The position numbers and the translations under genes are program-made. A model generated the notes under the pieces. The model saw nothing but the letters and a program-made list of their open reading frames with translations, had not been told where the DNA came from and made no database searches. From contig FOLJ01000007.1 of assembly GCA_900112325.1 (NCBI GenBank), forward strand, positions 273,449 through 337,448: 64,000 bases of DNA, read 5' to 3'. Origin of the DNA: Micromonospora sediminimaris (GTDB taxonomy: Bacteria; Actinomycetota; Actinomycetes; Mycobacteriales; Micromonosporaceae). Of this stretch, positions 53,938 through 62,811 are shown one piece after another (the stretch's first letter is position 1; the number at the start of each line of letters is the position of its first letter).

Positions 53938-56127
53938 ATGACGCTTGTCAGCTTCGTCGTCCCGGCCTTCCGGGTGCAGGGCTATCTGCGGGAATGCCTG
54001 GATTCGATTCTCGCGCAACCGGTTGCCGACATCGAGGTGATCGGGGTCGACGACTGCTCCCCGGACGGCAGCGGCGACATCCTCGCCGAGTACGCCGATC
54101 GCGACGACCGGGTGACCGCCGTACGCCTGGACCGCAACGTCGGGCTCGGCCCGGCGCGCAACGTCGGGCTGGACCGGGCCGTCGGCGAGTACGTCTGGTT
54201 CGTCGACGGCGACGACTGGCTGACGGCGGACTGCCTGGTCGAGGTGGCCGCCCGACTGCGCGAGACCCGGCCGGACGTGCTGCTCGTCGACCACGTACGC
54301 GCGCACTGGGACGACACGGTGACCCGCAGCGCCATGGCCGAGGTCTTTCCCATCCCGCCCGGTCCTGTCACGTTCCGGCTGGTCGAGCGGCCAGAGACGG
54401 TGAAGCTGCTGCACACCGCGTGGAACCGGTTGGTCCGGCGGCAGTTCCTGGCTGACACGGGGCTGCGCTTCGCGCCCGGCTGGTACGAGGACGTCTCCTT
54501 CAGCTACCCGACGCTGCTGGCCGCCGACCGGATCGGCGTGCTGGACCTGGTCTGCGTGAACTACCGGCAGCGGCGGGCAGGGGCGATCACGAGGACCCGC
54601 GGCGAGCGCCACTTCGACGTGTTCGAGCAGTGGCACCGGGTGTTCCGGGAACTGGATCGGCTCGGGGCCGAGGAACTGCGGCCGGCGATCTTCGAGCGGA
54701 TGATGTGGCACTACCTGGTGGTGCTCGGCAACGGCGACCGGATCGGGCCCGAGCTGCGACCGACCTTCTTTTCCCGGGTCGCCATCGAGCACGCCCGGTT
54801 CCGGCCACCCGACGGACACCGGGTGCCGGCTGGGGTGGCGGGGCTCAAGCACCGGCTGGTGGCGGCCGGCAGGTGGCGTACGTTCAGCGCGTTGCGGACC
54901 GCGAGCCGGGCGGGAGAGACCGTTCGCCGGGTTGCCGGCGGGGCCCGCCGTCGGGTGCTGCCACCGGCTCGGGTCGGCGTGCGGCGTGCGCGTGACGCGG
55001 TGCTGCGCCAGTACCAGCGGGCCGAGCGGCGTCGGCCGGTGGAGGAGAACCTGGCCGTCTACGCCGCGTACTGGTATCGCGGCTACGCCTGCAATCCCGC
55101 CGCGGTCTACGAGGCGGCCCGCCGGCTGGCACCGCAGGTCCGGGGGGTGTGGATCGTCCGGCGCGACCGGGTGCACACGCTTCCGGAGGGAGTCGAGTAC
55201 GTGGTCGCCGGCACTCCCGCGTACCACCGGGCGCTGGCCCGGGCCCGATGGCTGATCAACAACGTCAACTTCCCGGACTCGGTACGCAAGCGGCCCGGCA
55301 CGGTGCACGTGCAGACCCACCACGGCACCCCGGTCAAGGTGATGGGGCTGGACCAGCAGCGCTATCCACTGGGCGCGGGTGGGATGGACTACGCCGGGCT
55401 GCTGCGCCGGGTGGACCGGTGGGACTACAGCGTCACCTCGAACAGCTTCTCCACCCAGATGTGGGAACGCGCCTATCCGGCCGGGTACGCCACCTTGGAG
55501 GTGGGCTACCCGCGCAACGACCGGCTGGTCACCGCAAGCCCCGAGGAAGTGCTGCGGCTGCGCGCGGAGCTCGACGCCGGCCTCGGTGAGCAGGTCGTGC
55601 TGTACGCGCCAACCCACCGGGAGCATCTGCCCCGGTACCGGCCGCCGTTCGACCCGGAGCGTTTCCTGGACGCGCTGGGCCCTACCGGCCTGCTGCTGAT
55701 GCGCAGCCACTACTTCCACGACCGGGACCGGCGGCTGCCACCTCCGACCGCCCGTGGTCGGCTCCTGGACGTCAGCGCCCACCCCCGGGTCGAGGACCTT
55801 TACCTCGCCGCCGACGTGCTGGTCACCGACTACTCGTCGGCGATGTTCGACTACGCCGTCCTGGACCGGCCGATCGTCATCTACGCGCCGGACTGGGACG
55901 CCTACCGGCTGACCCGGGGCGTCTACCTGGACATCGTCGCCGAGCCGCCCGGCCCGGTGGCCCGGACCTTCACCGAACTGCTCGACGTGTTCCGCTCGGG
56001 TGCGCTGCGGTCACCCGACGCCGAGCGGGCCCGGGCACGCTTCCGGGAGCGGTTCTGCGCTCTGGAGGACGGGCGTGCCGCAGAGCGGGTGGTACGCCAG
56101 GTGTTCCTCGGGGAGAACCTGGTCTGA
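53938..56127 (+). CDS. Fused GT2 glycosyltransferase / CDP-glycerol glycerophosphotransferase (TagF-like)
   Basis: This 729-residue bifunctional protein has two enzyme parts. The N-terminal GT2 domain (1-230) shows SFVVPAFRVQGYLRECLDSIL, VIGVDDCSPDGSGDI, and WFVDGDDWL with the metal-binding DGDD. A basic linker spans 300-370. The C-terminal CDP-glycerol glycerophosphotransferase domain (370-729) shows NNVNFPDSVRKRPGTVHVQTHHGTPVKVMG, VLYAPTHREH, LRSH-type MRSHYFHD and the terminal DVLVTDYSSAMFDYAVLDRPIVIY. It should both glycosylate and extend a polyol-phosphate chain. It starts 15 bp after the CDP-alcohol enzyme, completing a four-gene operon. ATG follows GAGGAGGGGCC. Confidence 0.9.
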   Translation: MTLVSFVVPAFRVQGYLRECLDSILAQPVADIEVIGVDDCSPDGSGDILAEYADRDDRVTAVRLDRNVGLGPARNVGLDRAVGEYVWFVDGDDWLTADCLVEVAARLRETRPDVLLVDHVRAHWDDTVTRSAMAEVFPIPPGPVTFRLVERPETVKLLHTAWNRLVRRQFLADTGLRFAPGWYEDVSFSYPTLLAADRIGVLDLVCVNYRQRRAGAITRTRGERHFDVFEQWHRVFRELDRLGAEELRPAIFERMMWHYLVVLGNGDRIGPELRPTFFSRVAIEHARFRPPDGHRVPAGVAGLKHRLVAAGRWRTFSALRTASRAGETVRRVAGGARRRVLPPARVGVRRARDAVLRQYQRAERRRPVEENLAVYAAYWYRGYACNPAAVYEAARRLAPQVRGVWIVRRDRVHTLPEGVEYVVAGTPAYHRALARARWLINNVNFPDSVRKRPGTVHVQTHHGTPVKVMGLDQQRYPLGAGGMDYAGLLRRVDRWDYSVTSNSFSTQMWERAYPAGYATLEVGYPRNDRLVTASPEEVLRLRAELDAGLGEQVVLYAPTHREHLPRYRPPFDPERFLDALGPTGLLLMRSHYFHDRDRRLPPPTARGRLLDVSAHPRVEDLYLAADVLVTDYSSAMFDYAVLDRPIVIYAPDWDAYRLTRGVYLDIVAEPPGPVARTFTELLDVFRSGALRSPDAERARARFRERFCALEDGRAAERVVRQVFLGENLV

Positions 56128-56190
56128 GTTGGAAGTTCCGCACAATCGCCGCTAATCGATGGAACGTAATAGGTCTGTCACGATTCAAAC

Positions 56191-56215
56191 ATGGCACGTT
56201 TACCCGATGTGCCAT
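56191..56215. promoter_or_regulatory. Inverted repeat upstream of the sugar ABC ATPase gene
   Basis: ATGGCAC (56191-56197) and GTGCCAT (56209-56215) are exact reverse complements with an 11-base spacer, 58 bp before the GTG at 56273. The position suits an operator for a LacI- or GntR-type sugar regulator, but none is encoded nearby. Confidence 0.55.
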
Positions 56216-56272
56216 CCGCATGATCCTGGCCACAGTCATTCGGGGTTCCGTGGACGAGGTGGGGAGGAGACG

Positions 56273-57574
56273 GTGACCACCGTCGCGCTCAAGGACGTCA
56301 CAAAGGTCTTCCGCGACGGCACGGTCGCGGTCGACAGCATCAATCTGGACGTGAACGACGGTGAGTTCATGGTGCTGCTCGGGCCGTCCGGCTGTGGGAA
56401 GTCGACGGTGCTGCGGATGGTCGCGGGCCTGGAGGACCCGACCTCGGGCGCGGTGATGCTCAACGGGGAACTCGCCAACGACCTGCCGCCCCGGGAGCGG
56501 AAGATCGCGATGGTCTTCCAGGACTTCGCGCTCTACCCGCACATGAGCGTCAACGACAACATCGCCTTCCCGCTCAAACTGGCCGGGGTCGAGCCGACCC
56601 CGCGCGGCGAGCGGGTCACCGACGTGGCCAGCGCCCTCGGCATCGGTGACGTACTGGCACGGCGCCCCAGCCAGCTCTCCGGTGGGCAACGGCAGCGGGT
56701 CGCGATGGGCCGGGCGATCGTCCGCCGGCCGGGGCTGTTCCTGATGGACGAACCCCTGTCCAACCTGGACAGCGGCCTGCGCGCGGAACTGCGGGCGGAG
56801 ATCTCCGGCCTGACCCGCGAACTGGGGGTCACCACCATCTACGTGACGCACGATCAGGCCGAGGCGCTGACCATGGCCGACCGGGTCGCCATCATGCGCA
56901 AGGGCGTTCTCCAGGACGTGGGCACGCCGACCCAGGTGTACGGCCGACCGGCGACCCTCTACGTGGCCGCGTTCCTGGGCAGCCCCCGGATGAACCTGCT
57001 GGAGGCGTCGGTCTACGTCCACCTCGATCGTTACGTCACGCTCACCCTCGGGGAGCAGGCGCTCTACCTGCCCTGGGACGACATCCGCAGCCGGGCCGTG
57101 GCGCACTACCACGGCGAGCGGATCGTGGTCGGGATGCGGGCCGAGGCACTCACCCCGGTCGCCCCGGACACCCCCGGTGACGTGCTCCAGGGTCGCATCC
57201 GCTACCTCGAACACCACGGCCACGAGTCGCTCGCCTTCCTCGACATCGGTGCGACCGCCATCATGGTGGACGACATCGGTGCCCCGGTGGATGCGGACGC
57301 TCCGCCCGGCCAGCGCGGCCTGCGCCGGTTCGGCCAGGTGATGCAGCGGATCACCGGCCGGGCCAACGAGCCGACGACCCAGGCGACCAACGGCAGCCGG
57401 ACCAGCGTGCTGCACGACCCGGGCCGGCACCACCGCCGCCCGGCCGAACTCGCGGTCCGCCTCGCGCCGTACCCCGCCGTCACCGCCGGCCATCCGCTCG
57501 CGGTCCAGGTACGCATGGACGCCCTGCACTTCTTCGACGAGCGCGGCGACCGCATCGACGTCGGCTGGCGCTGA
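56273..57574 (+). CDS. Multiple-sugar ABC importer ATPase (MsiK/UgpC/MalK type)
   Basis: This 433-residue ATPase has Walker [10 protein letters not shown] at 37-45 (K43), Q-loop [11 protein letters not shown] near 82, signature LSGGQ at 135-139, and Walker [13 protein letters not shown] at 155-166. The H-loop is [15 protein letters not shown], and a C-terminal TOBE region follows. The C-terminus is about 60 residues longer than MsiK (about 375), with a polar insert ([17 protein letters not shown]). No permease or binding protein is adjacent, as expected for a shared MsiK-like energiser. GTG follows GGGAGGAGACG; the frame upstream lacks a ribosome site and is not counted. Confidence 0.88.
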   Translation: MTTVALKDVTKVFRDGTVAVDSINLDVNDGEFMVLLGPSGCGKSTVLRMVAGLEDPTSGAVMLNGELANDLPPRERKIAMVFQDFALYPHMSVNDNIAFPLKLAGVEPTPRGERVTDVASALGIGDVLARRPSQLSGGQRQRVAMGRAIVRRPGLFLMDEPLSNLDSGLRAELRAEISGLTRELGVTTIYVTHDQAEALTMADRVAIMRKGVLQDVGTPTQVYGRPATLYVAAFLGSPRMNLLEASVYVHLDRYVTLTLGEQALYLPWDDIRSRAVAHYHGERIVVGMRAEALTPVAPDTPGDVLQGRIRYLEHHGHESLAFLDIGATAIMVDDIGAPVDADAPPGQRGLRRFGQVMQRITGRANEPTTQATNGSRTSVLHDPGRHHRRPAELAVRLAPYPAVTAGHPLAVQVRMDALHFFDERGDRIDVGWR

Positions 57575-57578
57575 CCCG

Positions 57579-57637
57579 ATTCGTGGCAGTCCGGGTGCGC
57601 CGGAGTCGGCGTGTCGGCCGCCTGCACTGCCACGAAT
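57579..57637. terminator. Long-loop hairpin after the ABC ATPase gene
   Basis: ATTCGTGGCAGT (57579-57590) and ACTGCCACGAAT (57626-57637) are exact reverse complements separated by 35 bases. It starts 5 bp after the stop codon and resembles the other long-loop intergenic hairpins in size. Confidence 0.7.
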
Positions 57638-57666
57638 GGCTCCTTGCCGGGGAAGTTACCGACGGG

Positions 57667-57672
57667 TAGCGT
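57667..57672 (+). promoter_or_regulatory. Leaderless -10 box for thioesterase gene
   Basis: TAGCGT is followed by 6 bases and the ATG at 57679. Confidence 0.55.
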
Positions 57673-57678
57673 CTGGGT

Positions 57679-58143
57679 ATGACCATCGACTCGCGGCAGG
57701 TGGCGGCCGGCATGCTTGAGGCGGTGCCCTTCGCCCGTACGCTCGGCTTCGAATTCGTCGAGGTGGCCCCGGAGGCGGAGGGTTCGGTCCGGGCGGTGGT
57801 CCGGCTGCCCGACTCGCCGGCCACCCACAATCACATCGGTGGCCCGCACGCCGGGGCCATGTTCACCCTCGGAGAGACAGCCTCGGGTGCGGTGGTGCTC
57901 GCCGCGTTCGGTCACCTGCTCGACCGGGCCACGCCGCTGGCGGTGCGGGCGGAGATCGCGTACCGCAAGCTCGCCCTCGGCCCGGTGCGAGCGACGGCGC
58001 GGCTCGGTCGCCCGCCGGCCGAGGTGGTCGCGGAACTCGAGGCCGGCGAGCGACCCGAGTTTCCGGTACGCGTGGAGATCGCCACCGAGGAAGGCAAGCC
58101 GACCTCGGAAATGATCGTCATCTGGACCCTTCGCCCGAACTGA
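57679..58143 (+). CDS. PaaI/DUF4442-type hotdog thioesterase
   Basis: This 154-residue protein has the hotdog-fold signature THNHIGGPHAGAMFTLGETASG (residues about 50-71). The conserved glycine/histidine pair and acidic E69 are in the usual active-site positions. It continues with YRKLALGPVRATARLGRP and ends in IVIWTLRPN. It probably hydrolyses an acyl-CoA. A DUF4442 label would also fit. It is monocistronic with a leaderless promoter and is followed by the repeat-rich gap. Confidence 0.87.
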   Translation: MTIDSRQVAAGMLEAVPFARTLGFEFVEVAPEAEGSVRAVVRLPDSPATHNHIGGPHAGAMFTLGETASGAVVLAAFGHLLDRATPLAVRAEIAYRKLALGPVRATARLGRPPAEVVAELEAGERPEFPVRVEIATEEGKPTSEMIVIWTLRPN

Positions 58144-58237
58144 CCGCGCAAGCTCACCCTGCCGCTCGGGCCCGCAACACCCCCGCCTCAGTCGCCCCCA
58201 ACCTGCCGCAAGTCGCTCCGTCGCATCCTGGTCGCAC

Positions 58238-58582
58238 GCCCGACATGGCCGCAAGTCGGGTGCTTCTGTCCTCATGGCGGCCCGACATGCCGCATCTCGC
58301 CCTCTCCCGTCCTGGTGATGGCCCGACATGCGGCATCTCGTCCTCTCCCGTCCTGGTGATGGCCCGACATGCGGCATCTCGCCGCCCCCTCCTGTCCTGG
58401 TTGCGCGCGGCATCTCGCCGCCCCCTCCCTCTGGTTGCGCGCGCGGCATGCGGCATGTTGGGGCTTCCTGACTCGGGGATCACCCGACATGCGGCATCCT
58501 GCGCCTGCCCTGCGCCTGGGGATCGTGCCGGGTGCCCCTGCGCCTGGGGATCGTGCCGGGTGCCGGGTGCCGGGTGCCGGGT
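58238..58582. repeat. Tandem repeat block, 41-44 bp units plus 28-bp and 7-bp repeats
   Basis: Units of about 41 bp starting GCCCGACATG occur at 58238-58279 (diverged), 58280-58320, 58321-58361 and 58362-58405, with partial units after that. The second and third differ at 2 positions. CCCGACATGCGGCATC recurs at 58483. A perfect 28-bp direct repeat beginning CCTGCGCCTGGGGATCG follows (58509-58536 and 58537-58564), then GCCGGGT four times (58555-58582). Open frames across it carry only the repeat and are not genes. Confidence 0.85.
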
Positions 58583-58977
58583 GACTGGGAGGTCGTCGGG
58601 TCGTGCGGCGATGATCGGATTGAGCGCCGCTGCCGCGACCGTTGAGGCTGTCGTCGAGACCGTTGAGGGTCGTCGATGTTGCCGGAGCGGGCCCAAGCGT
58701 GCTGGAATGGCTCATATCGCCGCAGCGCGGGGGCAAACGCGCTGAGCACGGCCAGCACGGGAGTCAACGCAGTGCCGGTTGCGCATCGCTCGGGCGGATG
58801 CCTGCGCGCCGCTCACCTGGGCCAACTTCACCGGTCACACCTACCCGGGCACGGTGTTCCACCGTTCGTATCACCGGCATGCGTCTGCGCGTCGACCGAG
58901 GCGGTCGAGCGTCGACCCGCCGGAGGCGTCCCAGTGGTCCGCAAAGCACAGAACCGGCGACGAGGTGAGAAGCGATC
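58583..58977. other. Remaining gene-free stretch before the orphan membrane protein
   Basis: About 395 bp follow the repeats with no supported gene. A short direct repeat GACCGTTGAGG... occurs near 58636-58670. The right end holds the ribosome site GAGGTGAGAAG of the next gene. I see no tRNA, terminator or palindrome of note. Confidence 0.55.
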
Positions 58978-59562
58978 ATGATTTCCCGGGAGAGTTTCGC
59001 AGGGTGGCTCCGACACCGCTACGTGTGGGCGGCGGCGATCCTGCTGGTGGTGTCGGCGGGCGCTGTCGTACTGGTCAGCTCGGCCAGCTCGAAGACGGAG
59101 CCGCCGGATCTGCACGGGCAGATCATGAACTGGATGCGTACCACGCTGGAGGAGGCGGACCCGGAGCAGCACAATCATGCCGGGCACGACATCCAGCAGG
59201 TGGCGAACGGCGAGGAGACGAAGCCCGCGGTGATCTGCGGCGTGCACGTCTACGGCTTCGAGCCGGCCGAGGTCACCGTGCTCGCTGACGTGCAGACGGT
59301 CTACGGCTTCCATCTCTGCGGGGTCGCCGAGCAGGGGCGCCCCTGGGACTGGGCGGTCAAACTGGCCGGCCCGGTGATCATCGACATGTCCACCGAGCCG
59401 GCGGGCATCGAGGTGGTCGAGGCGACCGAGGACACCCGGTTCATCGACCGGCTGCGGCAGATGTTCCCGGCCAAGTACGCGGAACTGGCGGAGAAGGAGG
59501 CGCTGGAGGCGTCCGAGATGGCCGACCTGCGCCGTCGGTACGACTCCGCAGCCGGACTCTGA
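58978..59562 (+). CDS. Membrane-anchored extracytoplasmic protein, unknown
   Basis: This 194-residue protein has a basic start (SRESFAGWLRHR), one membrane helix (YVWAAAILLVVSAGAVVLVSS) and an outside domain with NWMRTTLEEADPEQHNHAGHDIQQ. Two cysteines (AVICGVHVYGFE and GFHLCGVAEQG) may form a disulphide. The C-terminus is helical and charged (MFPAKYAELAEKEALEASEMADLRRRYD). There is no lipobox cysteine. I do not recognise the family. The ATG follows GAGGTGAGAAG. The neighbours give no functional hint. Confidence 0.78.
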   Translation: MISRESFAGWLRHRYVWAAAILLVVSAGAVVLVSSASSKTEPPDLHGQIMNWMRTTLEEADPEQHNHAGHDIQQVANGEETKPAVICGVHVYGFEPAEVTVLADVQTVYGFHLCGVAEQGRPWDWAVKLAGPVIIDMSTEPAGIEVVEATEDTRFIDRLRQMFPAKYAELAEKEALEASEMADLRRRYDSAAGL

Positions 59563-59658
59563 CCACGCGAGGTGAACCGGGTGCGGTCGACTGACTGCAC
59601 CCCGCACACCGCCGCGCCGGTATCCGTGGAAGTGCGTTTGCCGGTACGTGTCGGCGGA

Positions 59659-59664
59659 TAGATT
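59659..59664 (+). promoter_or_regulatory. Leaderless -10 box for the HAD/GH65 operon
   Basis: TAGATT is followed by 6 bases and the ATG at 59671. No ribosome site is present. Confidence 0.6.
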
Positions 59665-59670
59665 GATACG

Positions 59671-60423
59671 ATGCTCGGCCTGCCTGATCATGTGACCGCT
59701 GTTCTGTTCGACCTCGACGGGGTGCTCACGCAGACCGCCCGGGTGCACAACGCCGCCTGGACCGAGACGTTCGACGACTACCTGAGACGGCGGTCGGCCA
59801 CCACCGGTGAACCGTACCGACCGTTCGATCCGGGGCCGGACTATCACCGCTACGTCGATGGTCGCCCCCGTCTGGACGGGGTGCGGACCTTCCTCGCCTC
59901 CCGCGGCATCACCCTGCCCGAGGGCGCACCGGAGGATCCGCCGGGGGCCCAGACCGTGCACGGCCTCGGCAACCAGAAGAACGCCATGGTGTTGGAGCGG
60001 ATCCGCACCATCGGAGTGGACGTCTATCCCGGCTCGGTCGCGTACCTCAAGGCGGTGGCCGCGGCGGGGCTGCGGCGGGCGGTCGTCACGGCCAGCGCCA
60101 ACGGCCGTGAGGTGGTCGCCGCCGCCGGCCTGGAGCCGCTGCTGGAGGCGCGGGTGGACGGACTCACCGCCCGAGCCGAGGGGCTACGCGGCAAGCCGCA
60201 CCCGGACACCTTCCTCGCCGGGGCGAAACTGCTCGACGTGGCACCGGAGAAGGCGGCTGTGGTCGAGGACGCGTTGGCTGGCGTCGAAGCCGGCCGGGCC
60301 GGCGGTTTCGGGTACGTGATCGGCGTGGACCGGGCTGGCCACGCCGACGAACTGCGCGCACACGGCGCCGATGTGGTGGTCGACGACCTCGGAGACCTGC
60401 TCGACACCGGGCGGCCCGAGTGA
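59671..60423 (+). CDS. Beta-phosphoglucomutase family HAD enzyme
   Basis: This 250-residue protein has motif I VLFDLDGVLTQTA (D14 nucleophile, D16), followed by VHNAAWTETFDDYL, a cap with DGRPRLDGVRTFLASRG, motif II VVTASANG, motif III KPHPDTF and motif IV VVEDALAGVEAGRAG. The RPR.DGV cap and size match the trehalose/kojibiose-phosphorylase-linked beta-phosphoglucomutases. It should convert beta-glucose-1-phosphate from the phosphorylase to glucose-6-phosphate. Its stop overlaps the GH65 start (GTGA). Confidence 0.9.
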   Translation: MLGLPDHVTAVLFDLDGVLTQTARVHNAAWTETFDDYLRRRSATTGEPYRPFDPGPDYHRYVDGRPRLDGVRTFLASRGITLPEGAPEDPPGAQTVHGLGNQKNAMVLERIRTIGVDVYPGSVAYLKAVAAAGLRRAVVTASANGREVVAAAGLEPLLEARVDGLTARAEGLRGKPHPDTFLAGAKLLDVAPEKAAVVEDALAGVEAGRAGGFGYVIGVDRAGHADELRAHGADVVVDDLGDLLDTGRPE

Positions 60424-62795
60424 TCCGGGAGCGGGCGTATCCGGTCGAACCGTGGCACGTCCGGGAGACCCGGCTGGACATGGACGTGCTCGCCCAGTCC
60501 GAGTCGGTGTTCGCACTCTCCAATGGACACGTCGGGCTGCGCGGCAACCTGGACGAGGGGGAGCCGCACGGGCTGCCCGGCACCTACCTCAACTCGTTCT
60601 ACGAGCTGCGGCCCCTGCCGTACGCGGAGGCCGGCTTCGGTTTCCCCGAGTCCGGCCAGACCATCGTGAACGTCACAAACGGCAAGCTCATCCGGCTGAT
60701 GGTCGACGACGAGCCGCTCGACGTGCGCTACGGCGAGGTGCTCGCCCACGAGCGGATCCTCGACATGCGCGCCGGCACCCTGCACCGGTCGCTGCACTGG
60801 CGCTCGCCGGCCGGCCGCGAGGTCCGAGTGAACAGCACCCGACTGGTCTCCTTCCGGCAGCGCTCGGTCGCCGCGATCCGCTACGAGGTGGAGGTGGCCG
60901 ACGACAAGCCGCTGCGGTTGATCATTCAGTCGGAGCTGGTGGCCAACGAGACGTTGCCGCCACAGAGCCGCGACCCGCGCGTCGCCGCGGTGCTGGAGTC
61001 ACCGTTGCAGGCGGAGGAGGAGTTGACCACTCCCGCCGGTGGGCTGCTGATCCATCAGACCAAGGTCTCCGGGCTGCGGGTCGCCGCCGCCATGGACCAC
61101 GAGGTGGCCTCGCCGGCCCGGACGTCCGTCGGCTCCGAAGGCTACGAGGACTGGGTCCGTACCACTGTGGCGTGCGTGCTGGAGCCGGGGCAGAAGCTCC
61201 AGGTGGTCAAGTACCTGACCTACGGTTGGTCCAGCCGGCGCTCGTTGCCGGCCCTGCGCGACCAGGTCGGTGCCGCTTTGGCAGCGGCGAAGCTGGACGG
61301 CTGGGACGGGCTGGTCCGTGAGCAGCGGGAGTACCTGGACGAATTCTGGGACGCCGCCGACGTCGTGGTCGACGGGGATCCGGAGGTGCAACAGGCGGTC
61401 CGGTTCGGCCTGTTCCACGTGCTCCAGGCCGGCGCGCGGGCGGAACGCCGACCCATCTCGGCCAAGGGGCTCACCGGCCCCGGGTACGACGGGCACGCGT
61501 TCTGGGACACCGAGATGTTCGTCCTGCCGGTGCTGACCTACACCCATCCCGCCGCCGTACGGGACGCGCTGTACTGGCGCTTCTCCACCCTGGAGCAGGC
61601 CCGGGAGCGGGCGCGGACGCTCAACCTGGCCGGTGCCGCCTTCCCGTGGCGCACCATCGAGGGGCCGGAGTCGTCGGGTTACTGGCCGGCGGGCACCGCC
61701 GCCTTCCACATCGCGGCCGGCATCGCCGACGCGTTGCGCCGCTACGTGCTGGTGACCGGCGACCGGCAACTGGAGCGGGAGATCGGGCTGGAGTTGCTGG
61801 TGGAGACCGCCCGGCTGTGGCGCTCGCTCGGGCACCACGACCGCGCCGGCAACTTTCACGTCGACGGGGTCACCGGTCCCGACGAGTACACCGCCGTCAA
61901 GAACGACAACATCTACACCAACCTGATGGCCCAGCGGAACCTGCTGACCGCCGCCGAGGTGGCGATGCGGTACCGCGACGAGGCGTTCCACCTCCGGGTC
62001 ACCGACGAGGAGGCCGCCGCGTGGCGCGACGCCGCCGCGGCCATGCACATCCCGTACGACGAGGAACTCCGGGTGCACCAGCAGGTGGAGGGCTTCACCC
62101 GGTTGCAGGAGTGGGACTTCGAGCAGACCCCGCCCGACAAGTACCCGCTGCTGCTGCACTATCCATACTTCGACCTGTACCGCAAACAGGTGATCAAGCA
62201 GGCTGACCTGGAGTTGGCCATGCACTGGCGGGGCGACGCCTTCACCACGGAGGAGAAGCTGCGCAACTTCCTCTACTACGAGCGACGTACGGTCCGCGAC
62301 TCGTCCCTGTCGGCCTGTACGCAGGCGGTGCTGGCGGCGGAGGTCGGCTACTCCGATCTGGCGCACAGCTACCTGCGCGAGGCCGCGCTGATGGACCTGC
62401 ACGACCTGAACGAGAACACCCGCGACGGCGTGCACATGGCCTCGCTCGCGGGCGCCTGGATCGCGCTGGTCGCCGGGTTCGGCGGCCTACGGGACCATGA
62501 CGGAACGCTGTCCTTCGCGCCCTGCCTGTCGAGCCGGCTCAACGGCCTGTCGTTCTCGCTCCAGTGGTGCGGGATGAGGCTGCGGGTCGACGTACGCGGC
62601 CACGACACTACGTACGCCCTGCACCACGCCGCCCCGGACGCCGTCATCGAGCTGCGGCACCACGGCAAACCGGTGCGCGTCACCTGCGACGAGCCGGTGA
62701 CCGTACCGAATCCGCCGCCACGTACGGACCTGCCGATGCCGGAGCAGGCACCCGGTCGGGCACCCCTGCTCCGGCTGCCGGAGAACCCGGCCTGA
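60420..62795 (+). CDS. Glycoside hydrolase family 65 disaccharide phosphorylase
   Basis: This 791-residue enzyme has the N-terminal beta-sandwich (YPVEPWHVRETRLDMDVLAQSESVFALSNGHVGLRGNLDEG), the (alpha/alpha)6 barrel with KGLTGPGYDGHAFWDTEMFVLP, and the catalytic acid E489 in VDGVTGPDEYTAVKNDN. The phosphate-site region is KQADLELAMHW, followed by HMASLAGAW. It cleaves an alpha-linked glucose disaccharide with phosphate. Specificity among trehalose, maltose, kojibiose and nigerose cannot be told from sequence. It is coupled to the mutase; the pair parallels Rv3400-Rv3401 (recalled). Confidence 0.92.
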   Translation: MIRERAYPVEPWHVRETRLDMDVLAQSESVFALSNGHVGLRGNLDEGEPHGLPGTYLNSFYELRPLPYAEAGFGFPESGQTIVNVTNGKLIRLMVDDEPLDVRYGEVLAHERILDMRAGTLHRSLHWRSPAGREVRVNSTRLVSFRQRSVAAIRYEVEVADDKPLRLIIQSELVANETLPPQSRDPRVAAVLESPLQAEEELTTPAGGLLIHQTKVSGLRVAAAMDHEVASPARTSVGSEGYEDWVRTTVACVLEPGQKLQVVKYLTYGWSSRRSLPALRDQVGAALAAAKLDGWDGLVREQREYLDEFWDAADVVVDGDPEVQQAVRFGLFHVLQAGARAERRPISAKGLTGPGYDGHAFWDTEMFVLPVLTYTHPAAVRDALYWRFSTLEQARERARTLNLAGAAFPWRTIEGPESSGYWPAGTAAFHIAAGIADALRRYVLVTGDRQLEREIGLELLVETARLWRSLGHHDRAGNFHVDGVTGPDEYTAVKNDNIYTNLMAQRNLLTAAEVAMRYRDEAFHLRVTDEEAAAWRDAAAAMHIPYDEELRVHQQVEGFTRLQEWDFEQTPPDKYPLLLHYPYFDLYRKQVIKQADLELAMHWRGDAFTTEEKLRNFLYYERRTVRDSSLSACTQAVLAAEVGYSDLAHSYLREAALMDLHDLNENTRDGVHMASLAGAWIALVAGFGGLRDHDGTLSFAPCLSSRLNGLSFSLQWCGMRLRVDVRGHDTTYALHHAAPDAVIELRHHGKPVRVTCDEPVTVPNPPPRTDLPMPEQAPGRAPLLRLPENPA

Positions 62796-62811
62796 CCCGG
62801 CTGCGTCGCCG

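Noticed and set aside
58238..58500. Possible CRISPR array
   Set aside because: Units are directly adjacent without unique spacers of constant length, the repeats diverge along their whole length, and no cas gene is present.
58154..58696. A 180-codon minus-strand frame and other frames through the repeat block
   Set aside because: The translations consist of the DNA repeat read as protein (recurring MPHVGPSPGR-like phrases), with no ribosome site and no family resemblance.
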